From NCBI GenBank assembly GCA_934121905.1, contig CAKOVI010000001.1, positions 62,001 through 126,000 of the forward strand: a stretch of 64,000 bases of DNA, given 5' to 3'. The notes under the pieces are model-generated. The model was not told where the DNA came from and did no database searches. It saw only the letters and a list, made by a program, of their open reading frames with translations. This document shows, in pieces, positions 1 to 16,726 of this stretch (positions are counted from its first letter, which is position 1; each line of letters opens with the position of its first letter). Source of the DNA: an uncultured Clostridia bacterium (GTDB lineage Bacteria; Bacillota; Clostridia; TANB77; CAG-508). The translations under genes were made by a program, and so were the position numbers.

Positions 1-2
1 GT

Positions 3-1199
3 ATTGAGGGACCAAAGTGGTGTGGAAAAACATGGACCGCTTTAAATCATTCAAACAGTGTAACATACTTAAATAATACTGCTGACAATTTTAGAGAAAA
101 ACATTTAGCAGAAATGGATGTGAATTTAGTTTTGGATAAAGATGCTCCTGAGCTTATTGATGAATGGCAAGAAGTACCTGCTATATGGGATGCAGTAAGA
201 TTTAAGTGTGACCAAGATAATAAAAAAGGTAAATATATTTTAACAGGTTCAAGTGTTCCAGTAAGTGATAAAATACATCATTCAGGAGCAGGCAGAATAT
301 GTAAAATGAAAATGTATACCATGTCTTTGTACGAATCGGGAGATTCTATTGGAGAAGTATCTCTAAAGGATTTATTTGAAGACAATGTAAAAAACAAGTT
401 GGTAGCCAAAGTAGAATTAAAAAGATTAGCAGAACTAATTGTCAGAGGTGGATGGCCGGAAACAATTTACATTAGCGTAAAAGGAGCAATGCGAATAGCT
501 AGAAGCTATATTGAGGCAGTATTAGACAAAGATATTGTAGAAATAGATGGTGTAAAAAGAGATAGACAAAAAATGGAAATGTTATTAAGGTCTCTAGCAA
601 GGAATGAGAGTACAATTTCTGGAAATAATGTATTAATGAAAGACATAGATGATAATATTACAGAAGAAGATGTAACTATAAGCAGAAATACTGTTACAGA
701 TTATTTGAATGTACTAAATAGACTTCATTTGATTGAAAATCAATTACCATTTATGTATAAAATACGTTCAAGGCTAAATGTAGGGAAAAATCCTAAAAGG
801 CATTTAGTGGACCCATCATTAGGGTGTGCAATTTTAAATATTACTCCAGAAAAATTAATGAATGATTTAGAGACAATGGGATTATATTTTGAAGCACTTT
901 GTGAAAGAGATTTGAAAATTTATGCTGAAAGTATAGGAGCTAAATTATATCATTATAGGGAAAATGATACTGGTATAGAAGTTGATGCTATTATAGAAAT
1001 TGCCGATGGTGAATATGGGGCAATAGAAATAAAATTAGGTGCAAATAAGGAAGAAGAGGCTGCAGAGAGTTTAAAAAGATTTTACGAATTAGCAGATGTT
1101 AAGCCAAAATTTATGTGTATAATTTGTGGTTTATATGATGCTGTTGTAAAAAGAACGGATGGAATTTATGTATTGCCGATTACTGCTTTAAAACCTTAA
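3..1199 (+). CDS. ATP-binding protein, AAA_14/DUF4143 type (5' end outside the window)
   Basis: The reading frame is open from base 3, so the start lies upstream of the window; 398 residues are visible. They begin with a Walker A motif (GPKWCGKT, visible residues 3-10) followed by a Walker B-like stretch (LIDEWQEVP) and a sensor-like YILTGSS. The C-terminal third has the DUF4143/PD-(D/E)XK-like pattern GIEVDAIIEIADGEYGAIEIKLG. This architecture is typical of the abundant AAA_14-DUF4143 ATPases of gut Firmicutes, whose cellular role is not established. An internal ATG at 114 would delete the Walker A motif and is not the start. A terminator follows at 1255-1284. No in-frame CGG codon is present. 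Confidence 0.85.
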   Translation: MEGPKWCGKTWTALNHSNSVTYLNNTADNFREKHLAEMDVNLVLDKDAPELIDEWQEVPAIWDAVRFKCDQDNKKGKYILTGSSVPVSDKIHHSGAGRICKMKMYTMSLYESGDSIGEVSLKDLFEDNVKNKLVAKVELKRLAELIVRGGWPETIYISVKGAMRIARSYIEAVLDKDIVEIDGVKRDRQKMEMLLRSLARNESTISGNNVLMKDIDDNITEEDVTISRNTVTDYLNVLNRLHLIENQLPFMYKIRSRLNVGKNPKRHLVDPSLGCAILNITPEKLMNDLETMGLYFEALCERDLKIYAESIGAKLYHYRENDTGIEVDAIIEIADGEYGAIEIKLGANKEEEAAESLKRFYELADVKPKFMCIICGLYDAVVKRTDGIYVLPITALKP

Positions 1200-1254
1200 A
1201 TGTATTTGTCGCTGCCCATTTGCAGAGTTATAAATGAGAGAGTGAATAAAAATA

Positions 1255-1284
1255 AGGCTTACATTTTAATGATAAGCCTCTTTT
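1255..1284 (+). terminator. Rho-independent terminator
   Basis: Perfect 7-bp stem AGGCTTA/TAAGCCT with an 11-nt loop followed by CTTTTA, placed about 55 bp after the ATPase stop codon. Confidence 0.75.
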
Positions 1285-1439
1285 ATACTGTTATAAACAA
1301 TATGTTAAAAAGGCTCGAAAATAGCTAAATAAATGCAATGCAACCAAAAGTAGCATAGATGTAAATAAAAGTTTATAGAAAAAATACCAAGAATTGTTTA
1401 AAATAAAAACAGAAAAATTAAACAAGGAGGAACAAAAAA

Positions 1440-2117
1440 ATGAAATTTAATGAGAACCTAAAATATTTAAGAAAAGAAGCAAAATTAACTCAGGAACAGC
1501 TAGCTGAAAAATTAAATGTATCAAGACAAGCAGTTACAAAATGGGAAAGTGGGCAATCACTTCCAGACATTCAAAATTTAAAAGAAATGGCAGATATGTT
1601 TGAGGTTACAATGGATGCATTGGTAGGAGATATTGGAACTAAAAAAGAAAGTGTTATGAATAAAAAAATAAATGATATAGGATATTTTATTTTTGCGACT
1701 GTTGTTGTTATAGGAATATGTATAATATCAGTAATGGAATATATTAACTCAGTTACAAATGATGAAAATAAAGTAATTATATCTTATATAATGTTAGGAA
1801 TAGGAGCATTTGTATTTTTTGTATATATTTTAAAAAAATACTTACAGAATTCAAATGAACCAATCATAAATATGAAAGATACTATTGAAGGAAAAAAAGA
1901 AAGAAAAAAATATATAATAAATAGATATAAAACAATGATTTTTGCAGATATATTTTTTTCAATAATATTTGGTTTGCCAAATGCAATGAGTGGTTTGTCA
2001 GATTTTTTTGGAAACTTTATAGAAAATATTATTATGTTTCTTTTAATAACAATATTTGTAGCAATAAAAAATTATGTGGATTTGGAGAAAAAAGTAAAAG
2101 AATTAAATAAAGAATAA
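1440..2117 (+). CDS. Xre-family transcriptional regulator with C-terminal membrane segments
   Basis: A 225-residue protein. Residues 1-65 are a Cro/CI helix-turn-helix (LTQEQLAEKLNVSRQAVTKWE) of the kind found in many Firmicutes regulators. After a short linker come hydrophobic segments at roughly residues 80-100, 110-130 and 165-215, so the protein is probably anchored in the membrane with its DNA-binding domain in the cytoplasm. The start is set by a strong AAGGAGG about 10 bases upstream. It stands alone, with a terminator upstream and the giant glucan synthase downstream. Its target is unknown; regulation of itself or of the next gene is a guess. Confidence 0.85.
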   Translation: MKFNENLKYLRKEAKLTQEQLAEKLNVSRQAVTKWESGQSLPDIQNLKEMADMFEVTMDALVGDIGTKKESVMNKKINDIGYFIFATVVVIGICIISVMEYINSVTNDENKVIISYIMLGIGAFVFFVYILKKYLQNSNEPIINMKDTIEGKKERKKYIINRYKTMIFADIFFSIIFGLPNAMSGLSDFFGNFIENIIMFLLITIFVAIKNYVDLEKKVKELNKE

Positions 2118-2265
2118 ATAAAATAGGATAAATTTTACATTGAAAAGGATAGAAAAAATTTAAAGAATTTTAGTTTTTGGCCAATTTGTTTTTAAACACA
2201 TAAATGTATAAAAAATCCCCAAACAGCAAACAATAACCACAAAAAGCAAAAAAGGGGAAAAATTT

Positions 2266-10378
<8,113 letters not shown>

Positions 10379-10379
10379 A

Positions 10380-10440
10380 TGACCCATTGGGACCGGTTCT
10401 TTTTGGGTAAATTGACCCATTGGGACCGGTTCTTTTTGGG
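10380..10440 (+). repeat. Two tandem copies of the GGGACCGG-core repeat
   Basis: Two identical 28-base units (TGACCCATTGGGACCGGTTC followed by TTTTTGGG) lie 33 bp apart directly after the stop codon of the glucan synthase. Related elements occur at 36672-36767, 42326-42417 and 55831-55895. They resemble short palindromic repeats dispersed in intergenic DNA; a terminator function is possible because of the T-runs. Confidence 0.8.
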
Positions 10441-10539
10441 ACAAAAATTATTTTGAAGATATTTTCAAATAACCGAACAAAAAAGTCACAAATAACCGAA
10501 AAGACAATTAAATTTCTTAAACACGAAATAAAAACCAAA

Positions 10540-10574
10540 AAAATAAAAGTTATTTCTCGTTAGAGAAATAACTT
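10540..10574 (-). terminator. Terminator of the minus-strand surface protein gene
   Basis: Perfect 12-bp stem (AAGTTATTTCTC/GAGAAATAACTT) around a GTTA loop. On the minus strand it is followed by TTTTATTTTTTT, so it works for the gene at 10590-11966 and not for the plus strand. Confidence 0.85.
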
Positions 10575-10589
10575 GACAAAAAATTTAAT

Positions 10590-11966
10590 CTACCATATTG
10601 GCACATAAACCCCAAATATCAGAAAAAGAATAACAACATATAAAATCAACATAGCAATTCCAGCAATAATTAACAACCCAAAATCTTTAACCTCAACATT
10701 GACAGTTTTCATTTTAGTACCAACTTTAACATCTATAATAGTATTTCCCTTAGATATACCAGTTACAACTCCATCATCATTTACACGGGCAATATCAGAA
10801 TTTTGACAATTATAACTAATAACATCATCAAAAATACCTTCGTAATTTTCAGGAACGGTTTTAATAGTTAAATCTATTTTTTTGCTTTTGTTAATAAACA
10901 AAACTAAATTATCATCTGAAATATCAAAATCATAATCTATTTTAATTTTAGAATCCTCTATAGTATCATTGGTAATTTTAACTTCATCAGTAGAAATGAC
11001 CTTAAAATTATCATTATCAATTGAAATTACAGAACTATTGCTAGTTCCAGCATTTAAGTTACCAATATTACCACCAATCAAATTAGTATTAACAGTATCT
11101 ATCACGCCAGTAACTGTTGAATCCTCAGTTTCACCGCCAACATAAAATTTATCAATAGAGCCAGAGCTAAGCTCAACATGAGCACTTTCGACAGTACCTC
11201 TATTTACAGATTGATACAAATAAATAGAACCACCATTAATTTTAACAGTACAATTACCTGTATACCCATTAGAGCCTCCAGCAGTTACATAAGCTTTACT
11301 CATATCACCACCATTAATAGTAAGATTTGCAGTTCCTGTATAAGAATAACCTTGGCCTCCACCAAAAAGAAGAGATTGGATAGCTCCGTCATTTACAATA
11401 GTATTTGCAGTATTTACACGGCATTTAGAATTGATAGCATCATCTTTAGTTCCAACAGAATAATTTTTGCCACTAATTTTACCAGTTGCAATTCCGCCAC
11501 CTTGCATAGAAAAAATGTTGCCTCCATTTAATTCTATATTAGAGGTATCAACCGTTGCATAAAAATATCCTCCTCCTACAATAGCATTTGTTACATTGCC
11601 ACTATTTATAATTATTTTTGTATTAGAAACATAAGAAGAATTTTCTTCGGTAAAGCCAATTCCTCCACCTACAAGGTTTTGAACAGTTCCACCATTCATT
11701 ACAATGCTAGATGAAGTAAAATTTCCTCCATTTCCACCGCCAAAAATTGTCACACTATTTGGTACAATTTGACTTCCATTTTCCCAAGATACAACGGTTT
11801 TGCCATTTTCTTCTGATACTATAATAGGTGTTCCATTTGCATAAATTGCACCTTGATTATTGTTGTAGGTTTCATCATATATAGGAAGAGAGGAAGCGTA
11901 AGATGCAGTAAAATTTAAAATTTCAAAAGAAAATATTAGTGTAAATAAAAAAAATATTTTTTTCAT
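10590..11966 (-). CDS. Secreted glycine-rich repeat protein with Big2-like domain and C-terminal membrane anchor
   Basis: A 458-residue protein with an N-terminal signal peptide (MKKIFFLFTLIFSFEILNF, cleavage probably after YAS near residue 25). Residues about 70-310 are repeats of the form (I/V)xxNGGxIxxxxGGG, as in right-handed beta-helix surface proteins. Residues about 340-420 look like a bacterial Ig-like (Big2) domain, with NSDIARVNDDGVVTGISKGNTI. The last 30 residues are a membrane helix (LLIIAGIAMLILYVVILFLI). It is therefore probably displayed on the cell surface; the ligand is unknown. It has its own promoter (12005-12034), RBS (GAAAGGA) and terminator. No in-frame CGG. Confidence 0.8.
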   Translation of the reverse strand: MKKIFFLFTLIFSFEILNFTASYASSLPIYDETYNNNQGAIYANGTPIIVSEENGKTVVSWENGSQIVPNSVTIFGGGNGGNFTSSSIVMNGGTVQNLVGGGIGFTEENSSYVSNTKIIINSGNVTNAIVGGGYFYATVDTSNIELNGGNIFSMQGGGIATGKISGKNYSVGTKDDAINSKCRVNTANTIVNDGAIQSLLFGGGQGYSYTGTANLTINGGDMSKAYVTAGGSNGYTGNCTVKINGGSIYLYQSVNRGTVESAHVELSSGSIDKFYVGGETEDSTVTGVIDTVNTNLIGGNIGNLNAGTSNSSVISIDNDNFKVISTDEVKITNDTIEDSKIKIDYDFDISDDNLVLFINKSKKIDLTIKTVPENYEGIFDDVISYNCQNSDIARVNDDGVVTGISKGNTIIDVKVGTKMKTVNVEVKDFGLLIIAGIAMLILYVVILFLIFGVYVPIW

Positions 11967-12004
11967 TTAATTTTAGTCCTTTCTTAATAATTTTTGATAA
12001 GTGT

Positions 12005-12034
12005 ATTATAATATTTTATGAGAAAATTCTGCAA
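12005..12034 (-). promoter_or_regulatory. Promoter of the surface protein gene
   Basis: On the minus strand TTGCAG and TATAAT are 18 bp apart, about 40 bp upstream of the start codon. It is divergent from the promoter at 12077-12105. Confidence 0.55.
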
Positions 12035-12076
12035 GGTGTGATTTCTCTATAAATTGTATGAAATATTAATTTTAAC

Positions 12077-12105
12077 TTGTGTGACAAATGTTTATTTGCT
12101 ATAAT
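12077..12105 (+). promoter_or_regulatory. Extended -10 promoter of the alpha/beta hydrolase gene
   Basis: TTGTGT, a 17-bp spacer and TGC-TATAAT (extended -10). It overlaps the upstream ATG at 12088, which argues that translation starts at 12142 instead. Confidence 0.55.
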
Positions 12106-12141
12106 GTAGAAAATCTAAAAGATAGGGAGAAAACATACGCA

Positions 12142-13020
12142 ATGAAAACTAAAATAATAAAATTTAATGCTACTGATGGAATTATATTAGATGGATTTTT
12201 AAACAAATGTCAAAAAAATACTAATAGCATTTTAATACAAATACATGGAATGACAAGTAATTGTTTTAAAAACAGAGAAAAGGTAATATCAAATAAAGTA
12301 GCAGAATTAAATATTGACACATTATGTTTTAATAATAGAGGTAGTGAAATTATTAAATATTGCCAAAAAGAAAATGGAGAAAAAGCACTACAAGGTACTG
12401 CATATGAAGATGTAGAGGAATGTTTTTATGACATTGTAGGAGCAATTAAATTTGCAGTTGATTTAGGATATAAAAATATTTATTTACAAGGACATAGCTT
12501 AGGATCTACAAAAATTGTATATACATATAACAAGATGTTAAAAGAAAATAATCTATATTTAAAATATATAAAAGCTATAATATTATTATCGTTGGTGGAT
12601 ATACCTGATATAATAAATACTTTTACTCCAAAGAAATTTATAGAACTAGCAAATGTTAAGGAAAAAGAAAATAAATTGGATGAATTAATGCCAATGGAAA
12701 CATCAATACATCCTTTTTCAGTAAAAACATTTTTAAGATATGCTAAATATTACGAAAATATTAATTTTGCTCAATATAATAATGAAAATTACAATTATGA
12801 AGAATTGAACAAAATAAAAGTACCGCTATTTATGAGATGGGGGAGCGAACAAGAATTAATAACGCAAGATGTAAATTATTTGATAAATACATTAAAGTAT
12901 AAATTAAAAAATAAAACTACTGATATTAACTATATTAATGGTGCAAATCATTCATATTCTGGAAAGGAAGGGATTTTAGCTAAGGAAATCTATGAATTTA
13001 TAAATAGATTTAAAATTTAA
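12142..13020 (+). CDS. Alpha/beta-hydrolase (serine hydrolase)
   Basis: A 292-residue protein starting MKTKIIKFNATDG, preceded by GGGAG. An upstream in-frame ATG at 12088 lies inside the probable promoter and was not used. Family features are an oxyanion-region HGMTSN near residue 40, the nucleophile elbow GHSLGS near residue 134, an acidic residue in the RWGSEQE region near 238, and a C-terminal histidine in GANHSYSG near 275. The pattern fits small-molecule esterases or acyl hydrolases of the alpha/beta fold. There is no signal peptide, so it is cytoplasmic. The substrate cannot be inferred, and no operon partner is present. Confidence 0.75.
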   Translation: MKTKIIKFNATDGIILDGFLNKCQKNTNSILIQIHGMTSNCFKNREKVISNKVAELNIDTLCFNNRGSEIIKYCQKENGEKALQGTAYEDVEECFYDIVGAIKFAVDLGYKNIYLQGHSLGSTKIVYTYNKMLKENNLYLKYIKAIILLSLVDIPDIINTFTPKKFIELANVKEKENKLDELMPMETSIHPFSVKTFLRYAKYYENINFAQYNNENYNYEELNKIKVPLFMRWGSEQELITQDVNYLINTLKYKLKNKTTDINYINGANHSYSGKEGILAKEIYEFINRFKI

Positions 13021-13054
13021 TTAAACTTATGCAAAAAAAGGTGCAAAAAATCAC

Positions 13055-13289
13055 TTGACAAAGTAAAAAAAATAGTATAAAAAAGAAACAGAGAATAAAA
13101 ATAAAAAGAGGTATAGAAGTGCAAATGATAAAAAACACCAGAACCCTTGTGGGAGTACACACACACACGGGTAATTTAAAAACAAGAGGAATAAAATATA
13201 AAAAAGCAACCAAAATAAACCTATAAAAGTATAGGTCTATTTTGGTTGTTTTTGACGTTTTTGAAACAAAATATCTAAAGGGGAAAAAA
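13055..13289 (+). promoter_or_regulatory. Conserved leader (copy 1): promoter, structured RNA and attenuator-type terminator before a pilin-like gene
   Basis: A -35 TTGACA at 13055 with a T/A-rich -10 about 16 bp downstream starts a leader of about 200 bases. The leader ends in a strong terminator hairpin (13207-13253: CAACCAAAATA...TATTTTGGTTG, then TTTTT) about 36 bp before the start codon. Most of the leader is repeated nearly unchanged at 15039-15276. A conserved RNA with a terminator in front of the gene suggests a riboswitch or other attenuator. I could not assign a family. C-di-GMP riboswitches often precede pilin genes and were considered, but the aptamer core does not match convincingly. 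Confidence 0.6.
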
Positions 13290-14943
13290 ATGAATTTAAA
13301 AGTAAAATTAAAGAAAAACGAAGGTATTACATTACTAGCGCTAGTAGTTACAATTATTGTAATATTAATATTATCGACAATAACAATAAGCATGGTAACA
13401 GGTGAGAATCGGGATAATAAAAAATGCAAATAAGGCAAAAGAAAAAAACGAAATTGGAAACGAAAAAGAAATAGTTCAAAGAGCAACAGTAAATGCTATT
13501 GGAAAAAATAAATATGGAGACCTAAAACAAGATGAACTGCAAAATCAGTTAGATAAAGAAGCAGAAGGAAAAACAGAAGCTACAGATGTAGGAAACGAAT
13601 TTGAAATACTATTTAAAGAAAGTAATAGATATTATACTGTGGATAAAGATGGAAATGTAAGTGAGCCTCTAATTTTTATCAAAGATAATTTCCCAGGAGA
13701 TATAACTAAAGGCAAGGATGGAGAAAGTTTAGATGGAAGTGAAGAGAAACCTTTTGAAATATGGTGTATAGAAGATTTAATAGAGTTTTCTAAAAAATAT
13801 AATTCTTATAAAAAGGCGTATATAAAGTTAAAAAGAGATTTGAATTTTAAGTCAAAGTTCTCATATAATGATTCCGAAACTGTAAGTTATGGAGATATAA
13901 ATCAAGATGGCGAAACAACTTCGTTAATTAAAGAAATGCAAAGTGGAGTTGGTTTTACACCAGTTGCAATTTTTAATGGAGTGTTTTTAGGCGAAAATTT
14001 CAGAATAGATAATTTATATGTAAATGCTTCTGGAGATGCAGGATTGATAGGAAGGGGAGATGGTTCATGTGTGAAACAATTAACAATTTCTGGAACAGTT
14101 ATTTCTGAAAGTGGCAGTGCGGGTGGAATTTGTGGCAGGAATTATACAGACATATATTTACAAGGATGCAAAAATTATGCAAATATTTTGGCAAAAGAAG
14201 CTTCTGCAGGTGGAATTGCGGGATATGGTGCAGGTACGATTGAGGGGTGCATTAATTATGGAAATGTACAGTCATTAGGAAGTGATAGACCCAATGCTAC
14301 TTATGTAAATGGAAATGCAGGAGGAATTATTGGAGGAGGTGTTAAGGGCATCATAAAAAACTGCTGTAATTACGGTGATATAAGTTCAAATATATCTGCT
14401 GGAGGTATTGGGGGATATCAATATGCAAGTAATATAACTATAACTAATTCATCTAACGAAGGTTCTATACAAGGAAAAAAGTTCTCAGGAGGAATTTTAG
14501 CGGAAAATGTAAGAGCAGTAATTACAATTTCCAATTCATACAACTTAGGAGATGTAAAAGGTGAGGAGATTGTGGGCGGTTTGGTTGGATACAAATATTG
14601 GAATACAACAATCAATATATACAATTCATATAATATAGGTAATGTTAGAGGTAGTGTTGCCAATAAAACCGGAGACATATTAGGTCTATATAATGGAGGA
14701 GCAGGTGCATACAAAGATTACATTGTAACTGCTAAAAATGTATATTGCAAAAAAAGCACCAATCAACCTATTGGAAATTCTTCAAGTGTAGAAATTAACA
14801 TTAAAGAATTAAATGATATTAAAAGTACATCTTTTGTGGATGAATTAAATTCTAATATAGAAGAATTAAAAGGTGAGGAAATAGATACATCTGATTGGAA
14901 AAAGTGGAGTTTTGGTAAAAGTGGATATCCAACTTTTGAATAA
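13290..14943 (+). CDS. Pilin-like N-terminus fused to GLUG-type repeat surface protein, read through a +1 shift at CGG
   Basis: About 550 residues when a +1 shift at 13410 is applied. The start follows AAAGGGG. The N-terminus is a class III (prepilin-like) signal: basic residues, then EGITLLALVVTIIVILILST, but without the usual Glu at position 5 after the glycine. Residues about 195-440 carry repeats such as GGICGRNY, GGIAGYGAGTIEGC and GGLVGYKY, resembling GLUG motifs of surface adhesins. The zero frame stops six codons after the CGG. With the shift the sequence reads VTGENGIIKNANKAKE, which matches the paralogues at 15277 and 30272 (GQNGILNRASEAKE). It follows the conserved leader and was probably duplicated together with the next gene. 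Confidence 0.75.
13410..13413 (+). other. Putative CGGG recoding site (+1, read as Gly) in a pilin-like gene
   Basis: Zero frame reads GGT GAG AAT CGG GAT AAT and stops after six more codons. Skipping the C gives GAG AAT GGG ATA ATA AAA (ENGIIK), matching the QNGILN of the two paralogues in this window. Confidence 0.8.
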
Positions 14944-15038
14944 CAAAAATAATATTTTTATTTGTACAGCAGACTTGAATAAAAAATACTTTGATACGGA
15001 ATAAGATAGTACTATATAAAAATATGTATAAAAGTCAC

Positions 15039-15276
15039 TTGACAAAGTAAAAAAAATAGTATAAAAAAGAAGCAAAGAATAAAAATAAAAAGAGGTATAG
15101 AAGTGCAAATGATAAAAAACGCCAAAACCTTTGTGGGAGTACATACACGGGTCATTAAAAAAAAGAGGAATAAAATATAAAAAAGCAACCAAAATAAACC
15201 TATAAAAGTATAGGTCTATTTTGGTTGTTTTTAGCGTTTTTTCAAAGCAGAATACCTAAAAAAGGAGGAAGAAAAA
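15039..15276 (+). promoter_or_regulatory. Conserved leader (copy 2) before the second pilin-like gene
   Basis: Near-copy of 13055-13289: TTGACAAAGT promoter block, AAGAGGTATAGAAGTGCAAA, TTTGTGGGAGTACA, and the same terminator (15186-15242). Differences are concentrated in the short CA-rich stretch and in the bases next to the genes, as expected for a conserved functional RNA or a recent duplication. It fills most of the 333-bp gap between the two genes; the first ~95 bp of that gap hold nothing recognisable. Confidence 0.6.
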
Positions 15277-16449
15277 ATGAATTTACAAAGATTCAAAGAA
15301 AAAAGAGGTATTACTCTAATAGCTCTTGTAGTCACAATAATTGTATTACTAATATTAGCAGGAATAAGTATTTCAATGCTAATGGGGCAAAATGGTATAC
15401 TAAATAGGGCAAGTGAAGCAAAGGAAGAATATTCGAATTCAACTGAAAAAGAACAAGTACAACTATCATACAATTCAGCAATAACAAAAAAACTAGGTGA
15501 ATCAATAACAGCAGAAGAATTGCAAAATGAATTAAATGAAGTAGTTGGAAAAGATGAAGATGGAACATCGAAAACTGAAACGACAGATATTGGAAATAGA
15601 GTATTTTATGTAAAATTTGTTAAAACAAATCATAACTATAGAGTTGACAATGGAGATGTGACATTGTTGACTGGAGAAGATAAATCTGTTGTAGAGCCAA
15701 AAAATGCAGCGGATTGGAAATATGAACCAAATGATGATGGAACATTAACAATTACAGAATATAAAGGAAGCGATACAGAAGTTGTAATACCTAATTATAT
15801 CGGTGGAAAAAAAGTAAAGAAAGTAGGAATAGATAGGACTGGCTCAATTTGGAGTGATGCCATTCTTGATGACAGTGGCAACAAAATATGGAAGGGGTCT
15901 GAATATATAAAAGGGCAAAAAACTATAAAAAGAATAACTATTTCATATGGAATTGAAGAGATTGGAAATTATGCTTTTTGCGGAACTGTTGAGATGAAAA
16001 ACGTAGGGATTCCATCAACTGTGACCAGTATTGGAAAATATGCATTTTGGGCTTGCAGTAGTTTAGAAAATGTAACAATTCCATCAAGTGTGACAAGTAT
16101 TGAAGATGGTGCATTTTATTGCTGCAGTTGTTTAACGAATGTAACTATTCAACTTGGCGTAAAAAGTATAGGGGAATCTGTATTTGCTCAATGTAGTAGT
16201 TTAAAAAATATAACAATACCATCAAGTGTGACAAGTATTGGAAGACTTGCATTTGATAGGTGCAGTAGTTTAACAGATATAATAATACCATCAAGTGTAA
16301 CTACAATAGGAGAACTTATTTTTTATGGAATACCTTCAATAACAGTAACAGTACCATACAAATCAGGAGAAAACCCACTAAGCGATTGGGATTCAAATTG
16401 GAATGGAACTCGTTCTGATTGTGAAGTTAAAATAAAATACCAAGAGTAA
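15277..16449 (+). CDS. Pilin-like N-terminus fused to BspA-type leucine-rich repeats
   Basis: A 390-residue protein starting after AAAAAAGGAGGAAG. Residues 1-50 are a prepilin-like signal and hydrophobic stem (KRGITLIALVVTIIVLLILA) followed by GQNGILNRASEAKEEY. Residues about 145-365 contain BspA/LRR_5-type repeats: IPSTVTSIGKYAFWACSSLE, IPSSVTSIEDGAFYCCSCL, IPSSVTSIGRLAFDRCSSL. Such repeats mediate binding to proteins or host surfaces in other bacteria. The mature protein is probably held at the membrane or assembled in a pilus-like fibre with the repeats outside. No in-frame CGG occurs, and the gene is intact where its neighbour at 13290 needs a shift, which makes it a useful control. Confidence 0.8.
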   Translation: MNLQRFKEKRGITLIALVVTIIVLLILAGISISMLMGQNGILNRASEAKEEYSNSTEKEQVQLSYNSAITKKLGESITAEELQNELNEVVGKDEDGTSKTETTDIGNRVFYVKFVKTNHNYRVDNGDVTLLTGEDKSVVEPKNAADWKYEPNDDGTLTITEYKGSDTEVVIPNYIGGKKVKKVGIDRTGSIWSDAILDDSGNKIWKGSEYIKGQKTIKRITISYGIEEIGNYAFCGTVEMKNVGIPSTVTSIGKYAFWACSSLENVTIPSSVTSIEDGAFYCCSCLTNVTIQLGVKSIGESVFAQCSSLKNITIPSSVTSIGRLAFDRCSSLTDIIIPSSVTTIGELIFYGIPSITVTVPYKSGENPLSDWDSNWNGTRSDCEVKIKYQE

Positions 16450-16550
16450 TGATATATATAATACCAATAGGCATGATATTTAAGCAATGATATCAGCAAA
16501 ATACTACGCAAAGAGGCAATAAAATCTAGTTTGAAATTTAATGAAATCTA

Positions 16551-16668
16551 TTGACAAGACCTAAAAAAAAGTGTAAACTATCAATATCGGAAATGAGATA
16601 ATTAAATATTGAAAAAATCAAAAGTTGGAACCAAGGGGGCAATCTCTTTAGTTTCAACTTTTATTTAT
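16551..16668 (+). promoter_or_regulatory. Promoter and short leader with terminator upstream of the PHP gene
   Basis: TTGACA and TAAACT are 17 bp apart (16551-16579). The short leader ends in a hairpin (16620-16662: AAAAGTTG.AAC/GTT.CAACTTTT) followed by a T-rich stretch, 58 bp before the PHP start codon. GAGAT in the leader could pair with ATCTC in the terminator loop. This is compatible with attenuation, but no known family was recognised. Confidence 0.45.
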
Positions 16669-16726
16669 ATGCTGGAAATAAAAAATGAAATTTGGTTCAA
16701 ATATAAATTAAAGGAGAAATTTGTAA

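Noticed and set aside
10590..11966. CRISPR-like or VNTR repeat because of the repeated GGT/ACC pattern
   Set aside because: The pattern comes from degenerate glycine-rich protein repeats; there are no conserved spacer-separated direct repeats. No CRISPR array was seen in the window.
12088..12141. Upstream ATG as start of the alpha/beta hydrolase
   Set aside because: It lies within the probable promoter, has no RBS and adds a non-conserved leader.
13085..13206. Calling the conserved leader a c-di-GMP (GEMM) riboswitch
   Set aside because: Short matches such as GTGCAAATGAT and CGCCAAAACC resemble parts of the GEMM core, but the order and spacing do not fit well enough; a covariance search is needed.
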